NCBI GenBank assembly: GCA_047626725.1
Contig: JBLHSG010000006.1
Location: 1-64,000, forward strand
Length of the DNA: 64,000 nt
Origin: Ascidiaceihabitans sp034111945
Lineage (GTDB): Bacteria; Pseudomonadota; Alphaproteobacteria; Rhodobacterales; Rhodobacteraceae
Reading direction: 5' to 3'
The notes under the pieces were generated by a model that saw only the letters and a program-made list of their open reading frames with translations, ran no database searches and was not told the origin of the DNA. Shown here piece after piece: positions 53,418 to 62,757 of this stretch. Each line of letters begins with the position of its first letter. The first letter of the stretch is position 1. The position numbers and the translations under genes were made by a program.

Positions 53418-54764
53418 ATGGGGCATGTTTTCGGACGCGCTGGGGCGGTTATCGCAGCGACATTAGGGTTAAGCGGCTGTTTGGCTGATGCAGGCGGCAC
53501 AGGTTTTGTGTCGCGGCTGAAATCGCAGGATGTTGTGGTTGGGGCAGATACGTCCAAACCAACGCAAGCCGCGTTTGCCGGCACTTCGACCAAATATGAC
53601 AGTGATTTGAATGCCGAAAGTGCTGTGATCAACAGCCTTGTGGCCCGCAAATCCGCCGTTCCAAATGACAGCGCATACGACAAAGTCACCAACGCCGTTT
53701 TGGCCGCCAATGCCCGCGCGTCCGAAGCAGAATTGCGCGCCGCCCGTTTGCGCGCCGAGGCCACCAGCAAAAACTGGCTGCCAACAGTTGGTCCATCCAT
53801 TAGTTTGACGAGCCTGTCTGACGTCATCGTCAACTTGGTTGTTGATCAGGTGTTGTTCGACAACGGCCGCAAAAAGGGCGAGCGCGAATACGCAAAGGCC
53901 GACGTCGAAGTCGCCGCCGTCGCCCTGTCTGCCGACACAAATGATCGCGCCGCATCTGCGCTGGCCTTGTATTTGGCCGCCGCTGAAGGCCGCGAAAAAG
54001 CATCGCTTGGCGAAACCACCCTCGAAGACATGGCGCATTTTGAATACATCATGTCAGAGCGCGTGCGCGGCGGTGTTTCGGACATGTCCGACCTGAACAT
54101 CATTCGCCAAAAGCTGTCCGAAATTCGCGCCAGCCACACCACCAATCGCGAGGCCACGCGCAGCGCAATCGCCGAATTGAACGCGATGTCCATTCATCCG
54201 TTGGGTGACGTGCGCGGCGTGACAGCATTGTCCGTCGATGCAAATTCCGCCCAACCGTTGGCCGTGACCAAAGCCGAAGCAGAAAAAACCCGCGATGTTG
54301 CAGCCGCCAAGGTCAGCCGTGCAGGCCAATTGCCGGGTGTTAATCTTCAGGGCACAATCGGCAGCGGCGGCGGTGTTGCCGTGAACGCAGGCGGCGCGAG
54401 CCTTGGGTTCGGAACACCAGCACGTTTGCGCGCAATCGAAGCCGCATCCGAAGCCGCAGGGCGCCGCGTGGCACAAGCCAACGAGGATTCAAACCGCACA
54501 TTGCGCAAACTGGAAAGCCAGATTGCCGCCAAAACCCGCCAAGCAGGCGAGGCGAAAAACCTGACCGCACAGGCCAAAAACAACCTTGATCTGTTTCAGG
54601 AACAGTACAAAGCCGGACAGCGCCAAGTCATGGATGTGGTCGGCGTGTACGAAACCTTTGCCCGTGCGCAAGAAGCCGAAGTGAGCCTGAAATTCGAAGC
54701 CGCAAAACTGCGTGTCGAAATGGCGCGCGTCCTTGGGGTTCTGGCCGACGGGGAGCTGATTTAA
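53418..54764 (+). CDS. TolC-family outer-membrane channel of the type I system, lipidated
   Basis: 448 residues. A lipobox LGLSGC puts a lipidated Cys at residue 21, so the protein is an outer-membrane lipoprotein, as for several TolC-like exporters. Long alpha-helical heptad segments (about 90-165, 170-240, 260-330, 350-430) alternate in the TolC way, with VDQVLFDNGRKKGEREYAKA as a strand-turn. It is the outer-membrane exit for the Ig-repeat adhesin. GAGGGC precedes the start and its stop overlaps the ATPase start (TAATG). Confidence 0.88.
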   Translation: MGHVFGRAGAVIAATLGLSGCLADAGGTGFVSRLKSQDVVVGADTSKPTQAAFAGTSTKYDSDLNAESAVINSLVARKSAVPNDSAYDKVTNAVLAANARASEAELRAARLRAEATSKNWLPTVGPSISLTSLSDVIVNLVVDQVLFDNGRKKGEREYAKADVEVAAVALSADTNDRAASALALYLAAAEGREKASLGETTLEDMAHFEYIMSERVRGGVSDMSDLNIIRQKLSEIRASHTTNREATRSAIAELNAMSIHPLGDVRGVTALSVDANSAQPLAVTKAEAEKTRDVAAAKVSRAGQLPGVNLQGTIGSGGGVAVNAGGASLGFGTPARLRAIEAASEAAGRRVAQANEDSNRTLRKLESQIAAKTRQAGEAKNLTAQAKNNLDLFQEQYKAGQRQVMDVVGVYETFARAQEAEVSLKFEAAKLRVEMARVLGVLADGELI

Positions 54765-57004
54765 TGGCACAGCAGCCCTTTACGCTGACGATCACCAATG
54801 GCAATCGCGGTCGCATAACGGCGTCGCCAAAAGTACAAGCGCCTAAGGCAAACAACACCAGCACCCACGCTGACCGCGTCAAAGCACGCGCTGAATTGGC
54901 CGTCACTTACGCCGGAATTCTGGGCATCGATGCATTGCGCACCGATGCATTTGACGCGATCAGCATCGGCACATCCGAGGGCGCAAGTGACGCCGTCGAA
55001 GCAGGCGCAATCGCTGACGGTCTAAAAGCCATCGGGTGCTTGACCCAAGTCAGCACCGTGCAACATTTCACCGCCGATCAATGGCCTGCGTTGGCCTACA
55101 TGACCAGCGGTCAGGTGATTTTGGTGCTGGGACAATCGCGCGGCGACCTGATTATTTACGACAAGACCTGCACCGATCACCGCGCCCACGTGCCGGTTGC
55201 GGATTTTGAACCGTTCTTTGCCGGTTTGATTGTACGAGCCGAAGCGCCGCTGCAAACTGTTGCGAAAACCCACAAAACTGACACCGCCCCTGCACATTGG
55301 TTCTGGGGTGAATTCCACCGTTTTAAACGCCAGTTGATGGAAGTCGCGATGGGGTCATTTGTGGCCAACCTTTTGGCCGTTGCCGTCGCGCTGTTTTCCC
55401 TACAGGTCTATGACCGCGTGATCCCGCACCAGTCCGAAGCCACGCTTTGGGTCTTGGCCGCGGGGGCCTGTCTGGCGCTGTTGATGGAAGCATTCTTGAA
55501 AATTGCCCGCGCGCGTTTGATGGATGGTGCCGGTCGCCAAATCGAACTGTCAGTGCTGTCGATCCTGATGGGTCGCGTGTTGGGCATGCGGTCTGACGTG
55601 CGCGGACAAAGCCCGTCGATGACGTTTTCGTCGATGCGTGAATTCGGGTCTGTGCGCGAATTTTTCACCGCCTCGACCATCGGCACAATCGCCGACATTC
55701 CGTTTATCTTTGTGTTCTTGCTGCTGGTCGCATCCATCGCGGGCAACGTGGTTTGGGTGTTGGTTTTGGGCGGCATCCTGATGGTTGTGCCCGGATTTTT
55801 CATGCAAAAGAAAATGATGCAGCTGACGGCCGAAACCCAAGGTGCGTCTGCCAAATCATCACGTCTGTTGCACGAGGCAATCTTTGAACGTGACACCGTC
55901 AAAACCCAGCGTGGCGAAGACCGTGTGATGCGCCTGTGGTCTGAATTGACCACGCTCAGCGCCATGAAATCATCGGATCAACGCAAGCTGGCATCGGTTC
56001 TATCCTTCTGGAGCCAAGGTGTTCAACAAGCCACATACGTAGCTGCCGTGATCGTCGGGACTTACCTCGTCTTCGCCGGTCAATTCACGGTAGGGTCGAT
56101 CATTGCGGTCGGCATATTGACCTCGCGCACATTGGGCCCGCTGACGCAGTTGGCAGGCACAATGGCGCGCTGGGGCAATGTCAAAACAGCGCTCGACGGG
56201 CTGGATGCAATCGCGATGTCGCAACAGGATGCGGATGAAAACCGCACCTATTTGCGCCGTGAAACCCTCGATGGGCACTTTGAATTGCGCGAAATGTCGT
56301 TTCGTTACGAAGACGACGGCGCGCCAACTTTGGATATTCCTGGCGTTGCGATTTTGCCGGGACAACGCGTTGCGATCCTTGGTTCGAACGGGTCAGGCAA
56401 GTCGTCATTCCTCAAGTTGCTCAGCGGTTTGTACGCGCCAACCACCGGCCGTATCCTGATCGACGGGACCGAGATGAGCCAGATTGAACCGCGAGATTTG
56501 CGCCGTCTGATCGGTTATCTAGGCCAAGATGTGCGCCTGTTTTCAGGTACATTGCGCGACAACCTGAACCTAACAATGCTGGAACGCGACGATGCCCGCC
56601 TGAATGATGCGTTGGAATTTGCCGGCCTCGGTCCGTTTGTAAAAGCGCACCACAAGGGTCTGGATCTGGAAATTCTTGATGGCGGCCAAGGGCTGTCGAT
56701 CGGGCAACGTCAATCTATCGGCTGGGCGCGTTTGTGGCTGCAAGATCCTAAAATTTGCCTGCTGGATGAACCGACCGCCGCGCTGGATCAAACGCTAGAG
56801 GCGACATTGGTGTCACGTCTTGAAACATGGATGCAAGGACGCACGGCCATCATTGCAACGCACCGCGCCCCGATTTTGGCGCTGACAAATCGCACACTTT
56901 TGTTGCAAAATGGACGTATGGCTGTGGACGGACCGCGTGATGCGGTTCTGGCCCACCTTGGTCAATCAGGCATTGTCGTTCCGATGAAAGGGTCCGTCGC
57001 ATGA
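54764..57004 (+). CDS. Type I secretion ABC transporter (LapB/HlyB-like)
   Basis: 746 residues. An N-terminal C39-like domain (about 30-165) lacks the catalytic Cys, i.e. the non-cleaving CLD type that binds the substrate. Six membrane helices (about 185-470) follow. The ATPase domain (about 500-740) has Walker A GSNGSGKSS, signature LSIGQ in place of LSGGQ, Walker B ICLLDEPTAALD and switch His ATHRAP. Overlaps its TolC gene by one base and its HlyD gene by four. It drives the adhesin across both membranes in one step. Confidence 0.92.
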   Translation: MAQQPFTLTITNGNRGRITASPKVQAPKANNTSTHADRVKARAELAVTYAGILGIDALRTDAFDAISIGTSEGASDAVEAGAIADGLKAIGCLTQVSTVQHFTADQWPALAYMTSGQVILVLGQSRGDLIIYDKTCTDHRAHVPVADFEPFFAGLIVRAEAPLQTVAKTHKTDTAPAHWFWGEFHRFKRQLMEVAMGSFVANLLAVAVALFSLQVYDRVIPHQSEATLWVLAAGACLALLMEAFLKIARARLMDGAGRQIELSVLSILMGRVLGMRSDVRGQSPSMTFSSMREFGSVREFFTASTIGTIADIPFIFVFLLLVASIAGNVVWVLVLGGILMVVPGFFMQKKMMQLTAETQGASAKSSRLLHEAIFERDTVKTQRGEDRVMRLWSELTTLSAMKSSDQRKLASVLSFWSQGVQQATYVAAVIVGTYLVFAGQFTVGSIIAVGILTSRTLGPLTQLAGTMARWGNVKTALDGLDAIAMSQQDADENRTYLRRETLDGHFELREMSFRYEDDGAPTLDIPGVAILPGQRVAILGSNGSGKSSFLKLLSGLYAPTTGRILIDGTEMSQIEPRDLRRLIGYLGQDVRLFSGTLRDNLNLTMLERDDARLNDALEFAGLGPFVKAHHKGLDLEILDGGQGLSIGQRQSIGWARLWLQDPKICLLDEPTAALDQTLEATLVSRLETWMQGRTAIIATHRAPILALTNRTLLLQNGRMAVDGPRDAVLAHLGQSGIVVPMKGSVA

Positions 57005-58191
57005 GCGTCGCGAACCACACTAATCTGAACGCACAAATGAACGTACAAATGCGCGGACCCAGCATGGTCATCTGGCTATGTCTGGCAACGGTTGTGGTGT
57101 TTTTGCTGTGGGCCGCATTTGCGTGGGTCGACGAAATTGTGCGCGCCGAAGGGTCAATGATTTCATCATCCCGTCCGCAAATCATCCAGAACCTCGAAGG
57201 CGGCATTTTGGCTGAACTGTCCGTAAAAGAGGGCGATACTGTTGAACGTGGCGATGTCCTTGCCCGTCTGCATGGCACTCAATTCAAATCCGCAGTTGAC
57301 GATCTTCAGGATCAAATCACCGGTCTCGAAGTGCGCCGTATGCGTCTTGAGGCTGAATTGGCCGGCCAATTTGATTTCACTGTTCCAGAAACCCTCGCGC
57401 GCCGGACCCCCGGGATCGTGTCGTCTGAACGCGCTTTGTTGCAAGCCCGTCAATCTGATTTTGTGATCCGACGCGAAGGTGCACAACGTGTTTTGGATCA
57501 AGCAACCAAAGAACGCGCGCTGCTCGAAGACCTGTTGGAACGCAACATTGTCGCGTTGATCGAAGTGACGCGCGCGCGCAAAGCCCACGCAGATGCGCGC
57601 ATTCGGATTGATGAAATTGTGACCCAAACCGAACTGGATCGCGCCCAGTCCTATTCCGATACGCTCAAGGAAATTGGCACGCTGCGTCAGGCGCTTAAGG
57701 GCAGCATGGATCAGCTAAGCCGCACAGTGCTATTGTCCCCGATGAAAGGCATTGTGAACAACCTAAGCGTTACGACAATCGGTGGCGTTGTGCGCCCCGG
57801 TCAAGAAATCTTGCAGATCATTCCACTGGACGAAGAACTGTTTGTCGAGGCCCGCGTCGCGCCAAAAAACATCGCCAACGTGCGTCCGGGTCAAGAGGCG
57901 ACAATCAAACTGTCCGCCTATGATTACACGATTTACGGAACGCTAAAAGGCGAGGTCAAATTGATTTCGGCCGACACGTTCAAGGACGAAAAATCGCGTG
58001 ATGCAGACGGCAATCCGCATTACAAAGTAACCCTGCGTGTGGACACAAAAAACCTGACACAGCGGCAGTCATCGATTTCAATTCGCCCTGGTATGCAGGC
58101 ATCGGTTGAGCTGCACACTGGCGAAAAAACCGTGCTGCAATATCTACTTAAGCCGCTTTATAAATCTCGCGAAGCATTTCACGAGCCATAA
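57001..58191 (+). CDS. HlyD-family membrane fusion protein of the type I system
   Basis: 396 residues. One N-terminal membrane helix (about 22-44), then the biotinyl-lipoyl-like domain (GGILAELSVKEGDTVERGDV), a long periplasmic coiled coil (about 95-245), and the returning HlyD segment MKGIVNNLSVTTIGGVVRPG with a closing beta-barrel domain. It links the ABC transporter to the TolC-like channel. The ATG overlaps the previous stop (ATGA). Last gene of the adhesin unit; only six bases separate its stop from the convergent nitroreductase. Confidence 0.93.
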   Translation: MSVANHTNLNAQMNVQMRGPSMVIWLCLATVVVFLLWAAFAWVDEIVRAEGSMISSSRPQIIQNLEGGILAELSVKEGDTVERGDVLARLHGTQFKSAVDDLQDQITGLEVRRMRLEAELAGQFDFTVPETLARRTPGIVSSERALLQARQSDFVIRREGAQRVLDQATKERALLEDLLERNIVALIEVTRARKAHADARIRIDEIVTQTELDRAQSYSDTLKEIGTLRQALKGSMDQLSRTVLLSPMKGIVNNLSVTTIGGVVRPGQEILQIIPLDEELFVEARVAPKNIANVRPGQEATIKLSAYDYTIYGTLKGEVKLISADTFKDEKSRDADGNPHYKVTLRVDTKNLTQRQSSISIRPGMQASVELHTGEKTVLQYLLKPLYKSREAFHEP

Positions 58192-58197
58192 ACGCGC

Positions 58198-58872
58198 CTA
58201 GGTTTCACGCCAGTCAATAACGTCAGACGCCGCCGCGCGATCCGTGCGAAACGCGTTCGCAGGATGTTGTGTATCTGCGTAACCAAACGAAATTGCACAC
58301 AGAACCAATCGATCATCCGGCAGATCAAAATGCGCGCGCACCATCGGCGCATGGGCGGCAATCGCGGCTTGGGCGATGGTGCCTAGACGCTTAGCTTGAG
58401 CCGCCAAAGTAAAGGCCGCTATGAACCCGCCACAATCAACGCCGCCATACGCGCCCAAGTCCGCCGGGCTGGTCACAATAGCCACGTGGGGCGCATCGAA
58501 AAACCGGTAGTTTTCCATCATTTGTTTGGCTGATGCGGCGCGATCACCCTTTTTGATGCCAACCGCGTCATACAATTGAAACCCGCAGGCGCGGCGGCGT
58601 TCGTTGTACACACCGGGGTAGCCTTTGGGCCATTCAATGTCGGGCTGGGGCGGGTTTGACATCGCGTGTGCATACAGCGCATCGCGAAAATTATCAGTTG
58701 CGGTACCGGTGGTAACGGTGAGCTGCCAAGGCTGCGCGTTGCACCATGACGGGACCTTTTGCGCCGCTGTTACGATGTCTTGCACGACATTTTGCGCAAC
58801 TGGATCAGGCAGGAAGGCACGGCACGAATGACGGGCAGTCAAAATGCGATCAAAGGCGTCAAAATCAGTCAT
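58198..58872 (-). CDS. Nitroreductase-family flavoprotein (224 aa)
   Basis: FMN-dependent NAD(P)H reductase fold. FMN-binding starts at TARHSCRAFLPDPV (Arg and Ser contacts), QKVPSWCNAQPWQLTV follows, and the C-terminal LCAISFGYAD closes the site. It reduces nitro-aromatics, quinones or similar electrophiles. It starts eight bases after the zinc-ribbon gene's stop, so it probably belongs to the minus-strand TelA-SPFH operon, hinting at a detoxification role. Substrate undefined. Confidence 0.9.
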   Translation of the reverse strand: MTDFDAFDRILTARHSCRAFLPDPVAQNVVQDIVTAAQKVPSWCNAQPWQLTVTTGTATDNFRDALYAHAMSNPPQPDIEWPKGYPGVYNERRRACGFQLYDAVGIKKGDRAASAKQMMENYRFFDAPHVAIVTSPADLGAYGGVDCGGFIAAFTLAAQAKRLGTIAQAAIAAHAPMVRAHFDLPDDRLVLCAISFGYADTQHPANAFRTDRAAASDVIDWRET

Positions 58873-58879
58873 TAGGTCC

Positions 58880-59992
58880 TCATTGATTTAGGGCAACGCC
58901 GTAGCCAACTGCCGCCGCGACCAGCGCACCAACAATGACGGCAACCGCAATTTTTACACCGGAATAAGGGCGTTCGCCTTGCACCCGTCCTGTGCGTCCG
59001 TTGACAACAAAGCGGTAGGTTTTCCCGCGGTATTTGTAGGCGGCAAGCCAGACAGGCAACAGAATGTGCTTGAACGTCAGGTTGTCCAATTCGGTGTCCA
59101 ATTGATGGATGCGCTGGCGGTCGCCGCCGATGTCGAATTTAACGTCTCGTTCGATCACGCGGTCCATGTATGCGCGGGCTTCGGTAAAGCCGTCCTGCAA
59201 TTCAATGCTGTAGCCTTCGGCGCGAAAACCGGCCAGATATTCGGGGCTGTAGGGTTCCATGGCGGACAAATCCCAAGGCTCCAACCCATCAGTAAACCGT
59301 TTTGGCAACGATGTTGAGGCAAGGACCAAAACGTCATCAAAAAAGCGTGCAACCCGTCCGCGCACGCCGTTCCAACGTACTTTTGGCACCTGTACTTGTT
59401 GGCGTTTGCCGTCGCGCATCACGGTGCGGGTTTCGTAATAGACTGTGCCGCGTTCACCTGTGTAGCGTGATTTGGTGTCAGCATCGAACGTCCAATACGG
59501 CACGTAAATGCCCTGCATGCGCCGCCCTTTGCGCGCGTAATCTTTTAGGCCGTTCGGGGCGAACCACAGCCGACCCAACCACGTCGTCATAGCGTCGCGC
59601 GCGGTTTCTTCCTTTAGCGCAAAGGGCAGCAAACCGCGTGGTTTGATGTGGCGGTGTAGCCCTGTATCCGTGACCACTGGTGTCGCGCAAAACGGGCATT
59701 CTGTGGCGTGATCAACCTCGCTTAGTTCGATTTGCGCCGCGCAGTTCGGGCATTTTGACACGCGGGTTTCTTCGATTTCAGAGTCGGGTAATTTTGCCTC
59801 AATGGCGCTGCGTAAATCCAGTTCGTGGATGGCCGTAAGCATGCCCGTTGCTGTCCCGATCGTCGATGTATTGCCACAATGATCGCACGCTAGACCGCCT
59901 GTACTGGGATCAAACCGAAAATCCGACCCGCAATTATCACAGGGAAAACGGTGTTCGCTGATTGGCGCGTCGCTGGTTTCAAAAGGGGTCAT
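58880..59992 (-). CDS. Zinc-ribbon membrane protein (TFIIB-type finger, 370 aa)
   Basis: The ATG at 59992 (MTPFETSDAPISEHRF) is the likely start; the frame to 60376 runs antisense to the cytochrome gene. Two zinc ribbons at the N-terminus: CDNCGSDF with ACDHCGN, and CPNCAAQ with CPFCATPV. A beta-rich region follows and one C-terminal membrane helix (VKIAVAVIVGALVAAAVGYG). Such proteins are often misnamed primosomal N'-like helicases; no helicase motifs are present. Possibly a membrane-tethered regulator or assembly factor next to TelA and SPFH genes. Confidence 0.82.
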   Translation of the reverse strand: MTPFETSDAPISEHRFPCDNCGSDFRFDPSTGGLACDHCGNTSTIGTATGMLTAIHELDLRSAIEAKLPDSEIEETRVSKCPNCAAQIELSEVDHATECPFCATPVVTDTGLHRHIKPRGLLPFALKEETARDAMTTWLGRLWFAPNGLKDYARKGRRMQGIYVPYWTFDADTKSRYTGERGTVYYETRTVMRDGKRQQVQVPKVRWNGVRGRVARFFDDVLVLASTSLPKRFTDGLEPWDLSAMEPYSPEYLAGFRAEGYSIELQDGFTEARAYMDRVIERDVKFDIGGDRQRIHQLDTELDNLTFKHILLPVWLAAYKYRGKTYRFVVNGRTGRVQGERPYSGVKIAVAVIVGALVAAAVGYGVALNQ

Positions 59993-60066
59993 AGCTAAGG
60001 GTGCACCGCGTTGTTTTGGAGTTAAAAAGACGTTACCCGAGGGGCGTTGTGCATGCCAGTCACAGG

Positions 60067-60657
60067 TTAAAGATAACGGTGATAACGCTTGGGCACCATG
60101 ATCCGCAACGCGTTGTCTTTCAGCCGGTAATGCCGCCAGATATGAAACAACGCATGACCACCGGCAACCACGCCAAGCGTGTAAAATTCGACGATATGAA
60201 CAGTGCCCACGATCTGGTTTGCCTGCGCCATACCAAGCGGCGGCGCGATTGGTAAAAAGCCCCCAGCCCGCAACATAATCGACGATGTCAGGCCCAACAA
60301 AAATCCGGTCAGGGCCACAAAAAACAGCCCCCAGATCAGCACGCGGTGCATCCATAAATGCAAAGGACGCAACCATCCCGTCAGCTTTGGACCCGGCCTA
60401 CTGGCCAGCCCGCGTCGCATCATATCCGCAAACCATAACAACGAGAGCGTTACAAAAATCAGCGCCAAGATCGAATGGATTTGAAAGGCGGTTGGACCAA
60501 AGGGCGTCACGTCTTTGGGCTGCACCAACAGGAACCAGATGAACAGCGGCACCATCACCCAATGCAGCACTTTTAACGCGGCGCGACGGGTAGGTAGACC
60601 TTGGCGAAATCGTTGTCGCCAAGGTATTTTGGGTGGTGTTTTCGCGCTATCACGCAC
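60067..60657 (-). CDS. Cytochrome b561-type di-haem membrane protein (196 aa)
   Basis: The start is the GTG at 60657, eight bases inside the end of the SPFH gene. Four membrane helices carry His residues for haem b: one in KVLHWVMVPLF, one in FQIHSILALIF, one in LHLWMHRVLIW, and HIVEFYTLG with GGHALFHIWRHY near the end. It moves electrons across or along the inner membrane, e.g. from ubiquinol to a periplasmic acceptor. Tight packing says it is part of the TelA-SPFH operon. Confidence 0.85.
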   Translation of the reverse strand: MRDSAKTPPKIPWRQRFRQGLPTRRAALKVLHWVMVPLFIWFLLVQPKDVTPFGPTAFQIHSILALIFVTLSLLWFADMMRRGLASRPGPKLTGWLRPLHLWMHRVLIWGLFFVALTGFLLGLTSSIMLRAGGFLPIAPPLGMAQANQIVGTVHIVEFYTLGVVAGGHALFHIWRHYRLKDNALRIMVPKRYHRYL

Positions 60658-61765
60658 CAGGTGGTGGGGGTGGCAAAATGGTGAACAATTGGGCCAGTTC
60701 GCGTACGTCTTCGGCCTTCATCCAGCCATCTTGACCTTGGGTCCAGACATAGGTTTCGCGGGTCAAATCACCGTCGGTCGCCATACGGCCTAGGCGCGCT
60801 TTTGAAAACGGGCCCGTGGTGTTGCCGCCTGCTGCGATGTGCCAGACGTGTTCGATCGGTGGTGGCGGTGGTGCGATTGCCGCTGGTGCTGCGGGTTCTG
60901 CCGGGCGTGCGCCCCATGGGCCGCCAGATGATGCCATTTGTCCGATTTGCATGCCCAGACCTGCGCCCAATCCGGCTTGGATTGCGCCGCCGCCTGCACC
61001 GTCACGCCCCAAAGCCTCGGCGGCTTGGAACTGCATGTATTCGTTCAGATTGCCGATCACACCCATGGATGATCGCTTGTCCATGACTTCTTCGACCGCG
61101 GGCGGAAGCGAGATGTTTTCGATGTAAAGTTCCGGCAGGCTCAGGCCATATTCAGCCAGCTGTGCTTCGATGTCTTTGCCGACCAGTTTGCCCAGTTCAC
61201 GGGTGTTGGCGGCCATGTCCATCACCGGAATGCCGGATCGCGCGATGGTGCGTGAAAACGCCTGCACGATGATGTTGCGGATTTGAAAACTGATCTCGTC
61301 CATGGTGAAATCACCATCTGTACCGACGATTTCAGTGAGGAAACGGGCAGGGTCGGTGACCTTGACGGAATAGGTGCCAAAGGCGCGCAGACGCACGGGG
61401 CCAAATTCCGGATCGCGACAAATGATCGGGTTTTTTGTACCCCATTTCAGGTCGTTAAACCGCGTGGTGTTGACGTAGTAAATCTCGGATTTGAAGGGTG
61501 ATTTAAACCCGTGATCCCAATGCTGCAGCGTTGTCATGACCGGCATGTTGTTGGTTTCAAGCATATAAAGACCGGGGGTGAACACGTCGGCTAACTGCCC
61601 TTCGTGGATAAACACGGCCGCCTGACCTTCGCGCACAGTCAGCTTGGCGCCGTATTTGATCTCGTGACCTTCGCGTTCAAAACGGGACACCATCGTGTCG
61701 CGGCTGTCGTCCACCCACGCGATCACGTCGATGAATTCACCGCTTAGAAAATCAAAAATACCCAT
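60650..61765 (-). CDS. SPFH (band 7) protein with C-terminal GYF_2/DUF4339-like domain
   Basis: 371 residues. MGIFDFLSGEFIDVIAW is the start of the virion-core/YdjI-type SPFH group. An SPFH domain (about 30-250) includes YGAKLTVREGQAAVFIHEG, AFGTYSVKVTDPARFL and NTRELGKLVGKDIEAQLAEY. A linker rich in Gly and Pro follows (about 255-310), then a GYF_2-like domain with WHIAAGGNTTGPFSKARL and YVWTQGQDGW. SPFH proteins form membrane-associated scaffolds; the C-terminal domain probably binds a partner. Overlaps the next gene by eight bases. Confidence 0.89.
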   Translation of the reverse strand: MGIFDFLSGEFIDVIAWVDDSRDTMVSRFEREGHEIKYGAKLTVREGQAAVFIHEGQLADVFTPGLYMLETNNMPVMTTLQHWDHGFKSPFKSEIYYVNTTRFNDLKWGTKNPIICRDPEFGPVRLRAFGTYSVKVTDPARFLTEIVGTDGDFTMDEISFQIRNIIVQAFSRTIARSGIPVMDMAANTRELGKLVGKDIEAQLAEYGLSLPELYIENISLPPAVEEVMDKRSSMGVIGNLNEYMQFQAAEALGRDGAGGGAIQAGLGAGLGMQIGQMASSGGPWGARPAEPAAPAAIAPPPPPIEHVWHIAAGGNTTGPFSKARLGRMATDGDLTRETYVWTQGQDGWMKAEDVRELAQLFTILPPPPPGA

Positions 61766-61792
61766 GGCTGGTTTCTCCTTTTGGCGGACGGT

Positions 61793-62746
61793 TTAGACCG
61801 GTCCTAATGTCAGTTCGTTTGCAATAACACGCAAAATCGGGTCCGCTTGTGACAACGTCATACCAGCGCGCAGGCGCGGATCGTACAGCATTTGCAGCAG
61901 TCGTTCGTCATGCGACGTCAGCAAAGCAAATTCATCGTCGTCATTAAAAATTGAAGGCCGCGCTTCGGGGCTGTCATTGGCAAGGCCCATGGCCTGAGCC
62001 AGTTCTTCGTGAATGCACGACAGGCGCAATAAATCTGGGTTTTCGGCGCGAATTACGGCGACAGCGCTGTTGTAAACACTTGATCCCGCACGTTCCGAAT
62101 AGGTGGCGACGGCGCAGTAAATATCGGGGCTTAGATTGCGCAACGACGCGAGGCTTTTGGCACGCACACCGGGCAATCGGCCCACAAGCGCGTCAATGGT
62201 TTCAGCGCGGTCGTCTTCGCTGACAAACAAAACGTAAAAATTCGCGGGGCCAGACATCGAAATCGGATGGTTCGTTAACCGCGACAAACGTTGGGCATAG
62301 GCCGCCACATCCGCGCGATCTTCGCGGCGTTGCGAGGTCGGAACCGAGGCCCCGAACTGGACTTCAAACCGGATCGGTTTGTCCCAGCGGCGCAATTGGC
62401 CCGGCACACCTTGTGGCACCCCTGGCGTGAAATATTCGTTGAAAAACGCGAGGCGTTTGAAATTGCGCACCAGCATATCGGCATCAAACGGCGTGTCGGG
62501 CCCACCACCATCCTGACGCAGCAATCCATTGGTCAACTGCGAGGATTGTACTGCGCGCAATTGGCTGCGCAACGCGGCACTTTGTTCGGACGTGGCTTGT
62601 GCCACAACAACTGGCGTAACTGGGGCCGCAGGGCGCGATTTTGGCGTCAAAACAGGCGTAACAGGGGCGACCAGATCACAGGCGGCCAAGGCACAGATGC
62701 AGCCCACAGCCACACCCAAACCCAGCCTTTTGATCATTCCCGTCAC
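61793..62746 (-). CDS. DUF2927 lipoprotein (317 aa)
   Basis: Starts at GTG 62746 or ATG 62737 (MIKRLGLG). A lipobox ALAACD puts a lipidated Cys at residue 23 or so. The DUF2927 domain (about 90-310) ends with CIHEELAQAMGLANDSPEAR and DEFALLTSHDERLLQMLYD, which contains a HEELAQ motif like a metalloprotease zinc site (HExxx). Probable periplasmic or outer-membrane lipoprotein whose catalytic role is unproven. Lies 12 bases after the TelA gene and 28 before the SPFH gene, all minus strand. Confidence 0.86.
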   Translation of the reverse strand: MTGMIKRLGLGVAVGCICALAACDLVAPVTPVLTPKSRPAAPVTPVVVAQATSEQSAALRSQLRAVQSSQLTNGLLRQDGGGPDTPFDADMLVRNFKRLAFFNEYFTPGVPQGVPGQLRRWDKPIRFEVQFGASVPTSQRREDRADVAAYAQRLSRLTNHPISMSGPANFYVLFVSEDDRAETIDALVGRLPGVRAKSLASLRNLSPDIYCAVATYSERAGSSVYNSAVAVIRAENPDLLRLSCIHEELAQAMGLANDSPEARPSIFNDDDEFALLTSHDERLLQMLYDPRLRAGMTLSQADPILRVIANELTLGPV

Positions 62747-62757
62747 GCCCGCAATGC

